64,000 nucleotides of DNA, taken from positions 17,918,001 through 17,982,000 of the forward strand of contig OX467082.1 in the NCBI GenBank assembly GCA_950106755.1, in the 5' to 3' direction. Positions 36,990 through 48,316 of the stretch are shown here, piece after piece. Position numbers and translations under genes: made by a program. This DNA comes from Climacium dendroides. Lineage: Eukaryota; Streptophyta; Bryopsida; Hypnales; Climaciaceae. The notes beneath the pieces were generated by a model, which saw nothing but the letters and a program-made list of their open reading frames with translations, was not told the DNA's origin and ran no database searches. Positions within the stretch are counted from its first letter, which is position 1, and every line of letters starts with the position of its first letter.

Positions 36990-38091
36990 CTTCACTTTAG
37001 TGCTGTCACAGATACTGTAGTGCGCACAGCAAATGTTGACGTTCCATCAGATCACCGGATTACAGCACACTCAACCGTCTCTAATGATACACTTTGTAAT
37101 TGCAGTTTCTCTGAATATTGTGAGGATTCATGCAGTGAACACATCTGTAAGGAGATCGATCGTTTGTCCCCGAGGCAGCGTTATTTGCTAGAGAGGTTTA
37201 AGTGCATTGCCTGTGAAAGCGGAATATCGTCAACGCTGAATGCATCTCACCTTAGCATCATACTTCTCACTTAAAACCGCTCACTAAATCCTAGAGTTGC
37301 TAGGGAGTATGGGTTGCAAGCTCCGTGATGTCTCGTAACTGTGGAAGCAGAGGAAGGATGCCAATGATCAAGCACATTTCATCTCTGGACCGTGTACCAA
37401 GCAGAATTCTATTCAGCTGCAAATTCTCAGAACTGAAAAGTTAATGCCTGGTAAAGGGTCAGTGCTTGGTGAATGGAATGTCTCCGCTAATCGTAGCATC
37501 CGATCCTTGAACGAAGCACGCATGCAGAGAGTAATCGCTTCCGTCGGCAGACGCGCAAGGGACGGATTCCACAAGGAACTTGGGCTGGTTCACTAGGTAG
37601 TGAATGGTACTAAAACAGTAGTGAATTCATGGTGAATACTTTCCTAATAAGGAAAGTCAAGGTCAACATCCTTATTTGGTAAGTATTCACCCCAATTTCA
37701 CCACAGTATTTGTACCATTCACTACCCAGTGAACCGACCCAAGTTACCTGCATCCAGAAGCTCGCCCGGAAACTTAATTGCTCCATTCGGAGCGATTCGG
37801 ATGTTTCTTCTTCACCCGCTTCTTCGGTGCCAGTACCCAGCGAAACTCGAAAGCCATAGAAAGCCGTACCTATCATTGGAGCTAAATATTTGCAGCAAAG
37901 AGATCGAAGATGAGGAGGAGAACGCAAAGCTTCGGAATGATCGAGTTCCTGCAATTGACGAAGTCCTTGATCCTTCGCAACTACTAATAAACATGTCAGA
38001 GCAAGGATTCGAAATTCTAACAGAGTATTCACCGTGTGAGGAAAACCGCAGGAAGGCTAACGTTAGTGGAGATTCTTCACGGACTAGCTAG
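36990..38091 (+). pseudogene. Broken gene of unknown family, interrupted by a MITE
   Basis: Coding-like stretches occur in shifting frames. 37010-37274 encodes a Cys-rich peptide (SEYCEDSCSEHICKEIDRLSPR...) ending in a stop. 37340-37581 is open without an ATG (GSVLGEWNVSANRSIRSLNE, VIASVGRRARDGFHKE). The frame resumes after the insert at 37582-37740 as CIQKLARKLNCSIRSDSDVSSS up to a stop at about 37857. A third frame (EDEEENAKLRNDRVPAIDEVLDPSQ) runs to 38091. The codon use is gene-like. Multiple frame changes plus the insertion suggest a pseudogene, although unrecognised introns could explain some of them. I do not recognise the family. Confidence 0.5.
37582..37740. mobile_element. 159-bp MITE with long terminal inverted repeats
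   Basis: It begins GGGCTGGTTCACTAGGTAG and ends with its near-complement CACTACCCAGTGAACCGACCC. The similarity continues inward (GTGAATGGTAC, GGTGAATACTT, GGAAAGT) so that nearly the whole element is palindromic. It is flanked by AACTT on the left and AAGTT on the right, compatible with a 5-bp target duplication with one change. It sits inside an open reading frame (see the broken gene entry). Confidence 0.88.
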
Positions 38092-38220
38092 GGAGCGTCA
38101 ACGTTGAGCCTCGGCCTCATAAATAACATACAGAGCAAAGGGAGTGGGCGAGGATCAGTTATTTCCATAACGACTGAGACTCCACTTTCACGTTATAGCA
38201 ATAACATCTCTATTGGGCAT

Positions 38221-38417
38221 CTACGAATGCAGGTGTCGAATATTCAAGTGGGTCTGATCCATTTGAACTCAATACCTTGAATCAATCTGCTTTGTTGACA
38301 CCTCTGTGGCGAGCGTTGCTTTTGCAATTGTGAATGCGAGTCAATCCACAAATTCTTCTTTTGCTGAAATTTGAAGTTCTTTTGCTTGGGCTTTTACCAG
38401 TCTCTCACTCATGTCTG
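38221..38417 (+). repeat. Dispersed repeat R2, copy 1
   Basis: Similar in the same orientation to 44311-44556. The shared phrases are GAATCAATCT, GACACCTCT, GAATG(C/T)..., AGTCAATCCACAAATTCTTC and TTTTGCTTGGGCTTTTAC. Copy 1 lacks about 45 internal bases. Fragmentary coding-like frames occur, but no family was recognised. Confidence 0.75.
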
Positions 38418-38656
38418 GGCAAAATCTTGCCAGCTCTCACAAAAACGAGCTAATATGCTAACGTCCTTCCAAATTTCATTCAATGACTTGCTACCAAAAA
38501 CACTAGAGATACAATTAAAAAAAATTGTTGACTACAATAAGATAGGTAAGAGGTCCTTCAAATGACTATTTTAGGCTCTTTAGACTACCTTTATAAAAGG
38601 TCAATGATTCTTCATTGCCTATGAGAGGTCTGAATTAGATTGATCCTCTGAATTAG

Positions 38657-39559
38657 CCCCTAAAGGACCAAGGAGCCCACTTTGGGCTTTTTGAGAATTT
38701 AGGTAGATTCTATTGACTTTATGATCTGGAAGTTTTGTGTGAAATTTTTAGGGTGGATGCTACTCATCATAATCTACATGGGAAGCTTTGTTTCAGGTCA
38801 TTCTGAAAAATACTGCAAAATTTAGAAAGTTTTTTTATTACAATGTCAAATTAGGTAGCTCAAAATATATTCTAAAAAATATATAATTCTTTTTTTGAGA
38901 TTATATAGATCAATAAATACTCAAAATAATTTGAACAATTCAATTCCGAATAATGAGGTAAAAGTTATGAAGAGTTTTATTTTGCGGAGACCATGAAGGT
39001 AGAAAAAACATACCAAGTTGTCTTTTGCTCTCAATTTTGAAAAAAATTCAAATAAAAATAAAAATATAGTATTTTAATTGTAAATTAAAACAATTCCACA
39101 ATTGTGATTAACAATTTTCAATTTCTTCTAAAACTTATTAGCATATTAGTTTTTTTTTCATTCAATATGACCTTCTACTTTAAAACATTTTTAAACATGA
39201 ATATGAAAGTTCCTTTGGTTTAAATTTTTTTCATGTGTTTTCAACCCACTTTCAAAGGTATTGAAAAAAATATAAAAGTTATAGGACATGAGTTTTATTC
39301 TTAAATTATTGAAAGACAAAACTTCACCTTTTGAAAGGGCTAGAAAAGCCTACATTTTGAAGTTCAAGTGTATTGAACTTGCAATTGTCAGGGATATTTG
39401 CTCTAACATTTTAGGATAATAATATACTTGAACAAGTTGACTACAAGATCCTACAATTGAATTTGTTAAAAATAATTATTGATAAAGATTTTGACCTTGC
39501 TTTAGGGATGAATATTTTGAAGCAATTTGGGGCCTCTAAACATGATGGTCCTTTAGGGG
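38657..39559. mobile_element. piggyBac-like non-autonomous element A (903 bp)
   Basis: It starts CCCCTAAAGGACC and ends GGTCCTTTAGGGG, a perfect 13-bp inverted pair. TTAG lies immediately outside both ends (38653-38656 and 39560-39563). Termini beginning with CCC and a 4-bp TTAA-type duplication define the piggyBac superfamily; here the target is TTAG. Internal sequence (about 38935-38990, with 'ATGAGGTAAAAGTTATGA') matches element B at about 41355-41390 in the same orientation. No coding frame of note. A SINE has inserted right at its 3' edge. Confidence 0.85.
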
Positions 39560-39570
39560 TTAGTTTGAGG

Positions 39571-39741
39571 AATTTTTTTTGAAACATACGGCCTTCAAGG
39601 GCCATAACTAAGACAAACCAAATACAAACCAATACAACACACAAGAACCTCCATGCAAGCAATGTCACCAAGGGGAGTTGAACCAAAAACCTCATGGATT
39701 TAAGTGGAAGTCCTTATCACTGGACTATCACCTCTAGGAGG
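39571..39741 (-). mobile_element. tRNA-derived SINE
   Basis: Read on the minus strand, an RNA polymerase III A-box-like GATAGTCCAGTGA (39729-39717) is followed about 33 bases later by the B-box-like GGTTCAACTCC (39684-39674). The downstream body ends in GTTTCAAAAAAAA. The flanks TAGTTTGAGG (39561-39570) and TAGTTTTAGG (39742-39751) form a 10-bp target duplication with one mismatch. Together these are the defining traits of a short interspersed element. Confidence 0.85.
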
Positions 39742-39751
39742 TAGTTTTAGG

Positions 39752-41047
39752 TCATTTCAAACCATTCGAGGAAAAAATTTGATCACATTGAAAAAATTCA
39801 CCCACCACAATAACACACTGGGGAGACCAAGGTCCCATGGCATGCGGGATATGCATTTGGTCTATAATTCTAACCTCTCCTGATTGAGAGAAGATTTAGA
39901 GTTTTGCTTCTCTCAAGGGTTGGTGGAAAAACAAGGATCACATTAAAGACTTCATATATTAAATTGACATACTAATATGACCAAGTTATATAGATTGTGA
40001 ATTGTGCATATGGTTGAGTGCTTTGATTCTCTCAAAAAAAATCATTGTAGCACTCTAATTTTGCACCCACATTTTTATTGTGCTCTACATATTCTAGAAA
40101 TTTGCAACACTTGACATGCTTTCTAAAATGAAATCATCCACATTCTATTGCCCTTAGAAATTTGCAACTTTTTTCATGATGAGTATTATGGAGCTCACAA
40201 GGAATATGCTTACAACCTCTTAAGCTTGGGTCTCGACTTGGGTTTTTAGGCTCACAAATTAGTGTCAATGAAACAAGGGTTTACTTTGTGACTATGGGGT
40301 CTATTTGAGGTCACAATTAAAAAAAATGGTGGAATAAAGCAAAGATGAAAATAATGGAATTTTGAAGCCACAACAAAAGTAATGGAATTTCAAAGTCACA
40401 TGACTAAAATTGAAGCCCAAGAAAGAATTCAATGTCTTTTCAATTGGAGTAAAAAATATTTGAAGAAATTAATGGAGATCTTTGAGGTCCTATTTATTTA
40501 AATAAAGGCTCAAAGGATTTGTAACATTAAAAGAAAAAAAATATGAAAGTCCACTTTGGAACCAAGGATTGTATCATTTGGGGATTTATATTGACATATA
40601 TAAGTAAGGAGTGGACATTGGTAAAAAAATTTGATTTGCAAGATGGCAAACTAATTATATTACCAATAATAATCTATTTTTAGATCCCTCTAATATGAAA
40701 CATGTCCATATATTGTAGGAATACCAGTAGATTGTAAAAATATAGAATTTAATGTTGTCTATTGGTCAACATATACCTTCAAAGTCTAGTATAATGAGTT
40801 TACAATTGCCAAGACTTCCACATCAATTGAAGTTTAAAGACTTCTAACCCTCACATAACAAGCCTATAATAACTTTTTTCAATCTTCATTTTGTGAATGT
40901 GAATTTGTGTATTTATATTTTTGAGATGTCATTACATGTCCTCTATTAGTTGTAAAATTTTACATTAGGGGGATGGGTTTAAAACTAAGGCACCACTTCT
41001 CTCTGCACTACTAATGATGCCCAACATTTTAAGGCCCTATTTTTGGA
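39752..41047. other. AT-rich spacer, no gene recognised
   Basis: About 1.3 kb between two piggyBac-like elements. No domain-bearing frame, terminal repeats or internal repeats stood out. Confidence 0.4.
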
Positions 41048-41051
41048 TTAA

Positions 41052-41974
41052 CCTCTAAAGGACCAACCTATGTTTTTTGGCTGCAAAGAAAATTTGGGCA
41101 GGTACATGTGACTAGAGATTTGCATATTTTAGGCTGAAATTTTAATAGAAAGTGGGGACAAGGAATGTCTTTCAAACGCACTAAATTTCATGACATTTGG
41201 AAATACAAGTCAAAAGTTATGGCCAAATATGTTACTTTTTTCACTAGTCGGGCAGTACGGGCAAATCAGAAAAAATCACTTCTTTTGAAAACAAAAATTT
41301 GAAATTGGTCTTTTAGAGTTATATATACGTGGAAAGCTTTGAATCATTCCATTTTGATCAATGAGATGAAAGTTATGAGGAATTATTGTTTGTGGGTAGT
41401 TATGGATTCTCTACTCTAAAATAAACTTCAAAGTCCTTTATCTTACTCAATTTTCAATGTTTTTTGAAAAAAAAAAATTGTAGGATATAGATTTTTTATA
41501 ACAACATTTCAACCATCAGGATTTTCATTTTTCAATTCCATAATTAAATCCTTAACAATTTAATATTTTGAATCATTCTCTACTACTATCTATTTACTAT
41601 TTTTTTTCCTATATGTTGTACAATTCCAAATGATCTAAAATTTTCAAGCATATGAGGAACTTGTCTAGGAAAAATAATCCAAAGAGTAACCACCATTTTA
41701 GACATTTTTCATACGAAAATGAGCTTGTGAAGTGTAGCTGCCCTATTTTTCATAGGGCTAAAAAAATGATGTCATTGAATTTGAATGTTTATATCTTGCA
41801 ATCCATGCAATGGAAATTTTTGAAATTTTTACCATGTGTTCTCAATTCATCATAATACAAGATCCTATGGTTACATGTGTCAAAAAAAGTTTTTAAAAAT
41901 GAATCTAGTACTTGTACTAAAAATGACAGTTTTGAAGCGTTTTCAATGAAAACATAGTGAAGGAACTTTAGGAG
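41052..41974. mobile_element. piggyBac-like non-autonomous element B (923 bp)
   Basis: The left end CCTCTAAAGGACC and the right end GGAACTTTAGGAG are inverted with a few changes. A canonical TTAA flanks both sides (41048-41051 and 41975-41978). It is inverted relative to element C: its 41800-41880 stretch is the reverse complement of about 47495-47580 in C (…TAGGATCTTGTA…, GGTAAAAATTTCA, ATTGCAAGATAT). The small frame at 41652-41855 is inside the element and shows no domain. Confidence 0.85.
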
Positions 41975-41978
41975 TTAA

Positions 41979-42600
41979 GAGACCTTTACCATAGGAATTT
42001 TCACACATGAATATACCAATTTTGTATTGGTATTCTTCAACTATTCATTTGTAAATCTACTTAAAATATAAAGAATTTTTTTAAATACTGACCATCAATT
42101 TGGGATAATGAAATTGTAATCGTGGAGTGCTCATTTTCGAATTTCAAAATGATACAATACAAAATATGTATCATAATGTTCTATACTATAATATAAACCT
42201 AAAGAGAGATTTTCACATTTTTAAGCATATATTGTATTTGATATGAATTATTTCACTTTTTATTTAGAAATTCAAGAAAGTTTCAATTTTCCAAAAGTAT
42301 GTGAATTTATTACAACTAACAAAAGACACGTCTCAAAAATATAAATAAAAAATATCACATTGAGAAGAACTTGCAAATTAAAGTTTGAACAAATAATTAT
42401 AGGCATGTCCTTTCAAAGTTAAAAGTCTTTAAACTTCAATTGACATGGAAGTCTTGGCAACTATGAACTTATCATGTTGAACTTTGAATGTGTATGTTGA
42501 TGTAGAAATCTATATTTGTCAATACAAACCCCTCAATATTATGGATCCTATGGTTGCAAAGTAGCTTCTGTAATTGCAATGTAGACTCTTATATAATTAA
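41979..42600. other. AT-rich spacer
   Basis: No gene or clear repeat was seen. The sequence is A/T-rich up to the start of repeat R1 copy 2. Confidence 0.4.
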
Positions 42601-42614
42601 TTAATTAAAAGTTT

Positions 42615-43060
42615 TTGAAAAAAGTTATTCTACTATGCTTAAATGAGGTCTAAATTTTTATTTTCAATACAATCATGAATGCTTTTCAATTGACTTAGTA
42701 CTAAAATTGTGAAAGATAAAAAAATGTAATGTTAGTGTAATAACTATACATGGACATGATGTTGTGTGATTGTTGCACTAATTTTATATGTTTTAAATAA
42801 GCACTAATGTTGCATGAAGTCAATTGTGCACCACTAAACCATTGAAGTTATACATATTTTGTCATGCATAGTTATTGTACAACTTTAGCACTTTAAACTC
42901 AAATATCAATGATATGATTAAATTGCATGGTATTAATTAGTTTTAATATTGTATTATAATAATATTTTTAAATAAATGAATGTAACATGAAAATAGTGCC
43001 CAACGATAATCATACAATTATTATTGACAATTCATGACAAACAAAGAAATTTTGTAATGC
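42615..43060 (+). repeat. Dispersed repeat R1, copy 2
   Basis: Matches 13050-13480 in the same orientation from TTCTACTATGCTTAAATGAGG through TATTGACAATTCATGACAA, with scattered substitutions. Its first 30 bases also match the reverse complement of the left arm of the 12.7-kb foldback element. Confidence 0.8.
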
Positions 43061-44310
43061 ACCTTATCTTCAATTTCTACCATAGAAGTAAAGTAGACTC
43101 AAGCCTATACATTGTCCACATGGCTAGCTTGACATCCATTGGCCATCATTATTGATCACACGACTAAGTTTCTATACTTAACTTGAAGATAAATCACCTC
43201 AAAGTAAAACTAGAAGGCAAAGTATTTCCATCCTTTCCTTATACAACTTCATACATACAAAATAAATATGAAAAACTTACTCCAAGTACTTAAATAAGGA
43301 ATTAGAATTGAACATATTTTTAATAGAGATAAAAATAAAATTAGAAAAGAAATATCACTCCATCTATAAGAATTTAAGAATGTGTTTGATAGTGACTGCA
43401 AGGTAATCAACATGATCCACCTTACTTAAAGGATTCACCGGCCCCTCTAATCAATGTTGATGAGCACAACTCTCTTTTATATGCCTAACCATACAATAAT
43501 ATTGATCGTTGTTGATACCTTCAAACAATCCTTTAAATGTCACTTCTCTGTTGTTCATTCAACACATCCAATCTGCAACAAGATCACCATGTTGAAGAGT
43601 TTTATGCCATCATTGCTTTATGGAAGGTTGTTTTGGCAATTGAAAAGGTCCAACTTCTTCTTATAGATGTTCATACGGCTATATAAGACCCAAAGGTAGA
43701 AGAAATTGATTTGGCAATTGTGATAATAAAAACTCAAATTCAAGTTCCAATTGCAATTTCTTCATCTTAAAACTCAGAAAACCCTCAAATTCAACATACT
43801 GAAATTCAAAGTGAAAATGAAGACTAAATTCAAGAACAATATCATTTTATAAATTGGAAAGATTACTTCAAACTAATGAGGCTCCAAGGTGGTTTTCTTC
43901 TCTCAATATATGACCGGCGCCCCAATGTGAAGGCTTTACCTTGAAGTTACTAAAATGATGTCATCTTTTTATATATTATTATAATTAAAATTCATCAAAG
44001 TAGCATATAAACATATATTTTTACATAATGTACACATTTAAAATGCGACAATAGACAAAATCCTATATTTGACCAATATAAATACTTTTCATTTTGAATT
44101 TTGGCGAGATTAATTGAACATTTCAACCTTTGGAACATTGATAAACAACTTTCTAAACCTAGTTGTGTTCAAAGTTGTTTTGCATTCCTTACGATAGTTA
44201 ATTATATCTTAAAATTATCACTATGATAATGACCATTACCAAAACTTGAATTTGTGAGGCTATACACTTTTGCAATTTGTGGATGCAAGGGTGGTACAAA
44301 ACTCTCTACA
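43061..44310. other. AT-rich spacer, no gene recognised
   Basis: Short frames, for example 43454-43666 (70 codons), have no recognisable domain. No terminal repeats were found. Confidence 0.35.
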
Positions 44311-44556
44311 TCTACAAATGCTGGTATGGGATCTTCAAATAATCAAATGGGTCTAACCCATTTAAAGATCTATTTGAACTCAATGTATGCCAAATTTATC
44401 AATGACGTGAATCAATCTACACAATCTATTTTGTTTACACCTCTATAGCAAGCATTATTTTGTAACTGTAAATGCAAGTCAATCCACAAATTCTTCTTTT
44501 GTTGAAATTTGAAGGTCTTTTGCTTGGGCTTTTACTGGTCTTTCATTCATATCTGG
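44311..44556 (+). repeat. Dispersed repeat R2, copy 2
   Basis: The longer of the two R2 copies (see 38221-38417). Its first part overlaps a 64-codon frame at 44254-44448 that is not preserved in copy 1. This argues that the frame is a relic or chance. Confidence 0.75.
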
Positions 44557-47071
44557 GTTGGTTTAATAAAATCCATATGGAATTGAAGCTGCCATAGTTT
44601 GACAAGTGATAAATACTTCTATGTAGACATATATGATCAATTGTCATTAAAAGATTGAAGTTTAAGAAATATTAGTTGGACACACTTTCAAGTTGTGTTC
44701 TTAGGCTAGCATGTGTTTTTTCACCTATGCTTTCACAATTTATTTAACCCTAAAAACGTTAGTTGTAGGTTGAGGGGCTTGATTTTTAGAAAATCTTCAT
44801 GAAAACTTCTTTGATACTCAACTATATGTGAGCTTCTTGATTTGTCTTCGTAAGATGTATCTATCAATCTAAGTTTTGGGTTTTTAATCACAATTTGAAC
44901 TTCTAGATTTTCCATTCAAAAGATTGATATTTTTTTGAATATTAGCTTTGAGGTCACCCATAGCCTTAAAGAGGGGGAAGCTCTTCAATGATTGGTCACT
45001 TAAACAAGCTAAATATATCTACATAAGAAAGATTCAAAAATCCAAGTTTGAAGAACCCTCTTAGGATATCAAATGTCCTTTAACGATTAACCAATAATTA
45101 AGGTCATAGTCAATGAATGAATCACCATTGAATTGAAAAAAAGAACCAATAGTTTGTGAGATTAACTAAACAACTAGAAAATTTTATGGAATAGGTTAAT
45201 TTTTTCTTTAAAATTGAGAATAAGTAACAAGCCTTTTGTTTATCTTCATTTCACTAGAAAACGTTTGGGAGAGATGAGGGAGAGATATTGATGTACATGC
45301 TCGATTCTATGAAACTTGATGAAACTCCACCATATAAGAAATTAAACATTGACCTATGTAGTTGAGTAAAAAGATGACTAGTGACTGAGTAGATGTGATC
45401 CTCTTCATTTCTATCCATGTAGAGTTTCCTTTACACCTTTGCAAGATTCATTGATTCCAATCACCAAGGCATCTTCTACTAATATAAGTGCTCCTAATTG
45501 TAACCTTTTTTTAAAATCGCCCCCTCCAAAATTTTGCCTAAAATGTACTATTTATAATGATGAGAGTCTTGAGGCACTTTTAGATACATATATTTTTAGC
45601 ACTTTAAAAAAATTCATAGTTTATTCACCCGCGTTCAAAAAGTATATATACAAAATTAAAGAGAATCCACACAATGATTTTGACTTTCAACAAGATCCAA
45701 CAAAGAATTGCAACAAGAACAATGCTCAATTGGTTATTTGAACACAATTAGGTAGAGACATCTTAAATGAAATGAAAATTTGAACAATTTCATCATGTTT
45801 GGGAAGGCGTACACTCAAAAGTTGATGGATAAGGTAAAGTAGAACTATTTGATTCAATTCCCCTCCTCCTTTTTGTCAAAGACAAGGTTTATTGAAGTGT
45901 CACCAATATGACCTTAAATCATTAGTTTTGAATGACCTCTACTTTAATTACAAACAACATCTTTTGATTGTAAACTAAGAAGCTTTTAGTGAATGGTTTT
46001 AGGGATTACTCAAGGTGCTTCAAACATGCATTTGTTGAATACTTCAAGTCTTGACTTTAAAAATTCACAAAAATACAAAGGCTTTTTACATTTATCTATT
46101 TATTTTAGAATATGAATGATTTTCATTTATTGGTAGGGCAAAAATAACATCTAATTGTAATTTTGACTCCATTTATACACATTAGATTAAATGAATGATA
46201 ATAGATGTTTCTATGTACCTTAACTCTAAAACAATCAATGATTGCTAAAAATGTTTGATGGATGACTTTCTAAGTTATTATAGAAAGAAAGAATGTAACT
46301 AATGGTCCAAAAATTTAATCAATTTTGACTCAGTACTAATTACTAGAGAGGCAACATTCTTCCAAAGTTTTAGATTTAATCCTTAACTAATAGTCCTTGT
46401 TTCAAGAGAATCATTGACAAAAAAAAAGGTGTTTAATTTTTGCATTTGTTTGAAATATTTCAACCTATAGGGCCCATTTCTACAATGAATATGGCTTGCC
46501 AAGTACCACATCTAGGTTGCAAAGTTGAAACACTGTTCACTATTCAATTTTGCATACTAGCAAGCACCAAGACTCATGCCCTACTTCATAGAATTTTTTT
46601 AATTCTTCCTTGGCCTACCTTCTAGACAAAGAAATATTTTTTAAGGATTAAAAAACTTTAGACAAAGATTTGTCACCATTCCATTGGATAGTCATGAAAG
46701 ATTTATCAATTGCATCTCATAATGTTGTCTGTCTTTCCACACCCCTCCAATTTGTGAAAAGTACATACATGAACGTTTATGATGAACTATTAGAGCTTGA
46801 CATTATGTCCCATAATGCTTTCGGACGGTCAGGCCTAGGACTGTGAGCCTCTCCAGCATTTTCTACACCTTTTTCAGCTGCCCAACTCATTGTTGTAACA
46901 GGAGAACAACCACTCACCACTCACCACTCACCAAACCTTCTTCTGTTCCATTGGCTCGGGGGCGTTGCAGCACATCGTGTTGCCTGCCTGCACCGGACGT
47001 CCTTTCCCCTGACTCCTCAGCTTCAGTGCTGCAAAGTCTACAGTCAAGTCCAAACCAGCTGCTTTCAATGT
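44557..47071. other. AT-rich spacer, no gene recognised
   Basis: About 2.5 kb. A 100-codon frame at 45439-45741 (CLKCTIYNDESLEALLDTY...) has gene-like composition, but I recognise no domain. A small (ACCACTC)n run lies at about 46908-46934. From 46800 the composition is more GC-balanced. Confidence 0.35.
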
Positions 47072-47088
47072 GGCCAAATCTAAGTTAA

Positions 47089-47235
47089 GACTGTGTTTTT
47101 TCTGTTCTTTTTGAAACAAAGGAAACGAATTCCATTGCAATTGGGTAAGTTCAAATACAAACCCGTCAGTCTGACGGGGAGAGCCAAGACAGACACCAAC
47201 ACTAAGTGAAGAGCGGACAGGACTGACCGACGGGA
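47089..47235 (-). mobile_element. Short retroposon with 17-bp target duplication
   Basis: GGCCAAATCTAAGTTAA (47072-47088) and GGCCGAATCTAAGTTAA (47236-47252) flank a 147-bp body. On the minus strand the body ends in GTTTCAAAAAGAACAGAAAAAA, an A-rich tail. TTTGTATTTG and TGTTTCAAAAA also occur in the tail of the SINE at 39571-39741, suggesting a shared LINE-type 3' end. The body contains a perfect 17-bp palindrome at 47162-47178. No pol III boxes are evident, so it may be a truncated LINE or a different SINE. Confidence 0.8.
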
Positions 47236-47395
47236 GGCCGAATCTAAGTTAACGTAACAGAGTTCGAGAACTTCGATGCATGCTACTGTCTCATTCTTAA
47301 AAAATAGTTCTTCCAAGCCATGCAAGCAAATCTTAGTTAGCAGAGTTCAAGAACTTCGATTCATTGGATGCTTCCTACTGTCTCAGCCCATTTAA

Positions 47396-48316
47396 CCCCT
47401 AAAGTCCGGAGGGTGTTTTCTGTCACAAATCACTGAGAACTGCCACTTCTGCTGTATTCACCTAGGAAAACCAAAAAAGTACGTTTTTTCAAAATCCAAC
47501 CGTAGGATCTTGTACTTAACTTGTCTGAGAACATGCGGTAAAAATTTCATCAAAATTGAACCCATAGATTGCAAGATATTTGCATCCAAAGTGGAGAAAA
47601 CAAGGTTTTTTTGCAACTTGCTTGACTAGATTTTTTGACTTTGAATCTTTTTAACTGAAAATTTTTGCTCTATTAATTTTGATTTTCTTAGTTTTTATAT
47701 TGGATAGTTGAGTTGAGAATCTAAATTAAAAATTCAACAAAAAAAAACACTTAATTTTTACTCATTAAAAATTTATTAAGTAGATGTAGGTTAAAGATTG
47801 AAGGAAAAACTAAATCATTAATAGCTTTAAGATGGAATTGAAATACAGTAATTCCAACAATAAGATTGTTCTAGAAAGCAAACCTAACCTTGTCTAAAAA
47901 TTTTTTTGGAAAATTGTAAAATTGCATTCACAAATGAATCCTTTAAATTATTTTTTCAAGAAGATGCTTAAATTGTCTAAAAAACTAAGATTGTTTGTAA
48001 CTTTCTCATCACTAGTCCAAATAGAATGAATCAAAGCTTCAAATGGAGACAAAATTATTAGATTTTAGGAAAAAAATTAAAAAATCATTTTGACTTTTTT
48101 TTATTTTTTTGTGCTACCCATTGACTTTTGTTTTGGGCTTATTGTGCCATAACTTTTTCTCCCAAGCACCAATTGAAACAAAAATTATATATCCACAAAG
48201 TTCTTGACAAACTCCACAACCTCAAAAAATCTCAAAAGCATTTGTTATAAATTGAGACAATAGTAACCTACTTGGACCCAAATTGTTCCCCGAGGATACA
48301 AACAATCCTTTAGGGG
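47396..48316. mobile_element. piggyBac-like non-autonomous element C (921 bp)
   Basis: It starts CCCCTAAAG and ends CTTTAGGGG, with TTAA on both sides (47392-47395 and 48317-48320). It sits inside a monomer of the tandem array: the sequence before it ends 'tactgtctcagccca' and the sequence after resumes 'aaaaatccttgcaagcc', as in intact monomers. This independently fixes its borders. Internal sequence matches element B in reverse orientation. Confidence 0.88.

Noticed and set aside
43454..43930. Possible retroelement integrase or chromodomain fragments
   Set aside because: A few suggestive residues only (ILIVVDTF, INWKDYF), with no catalytic motifs or LTRs.
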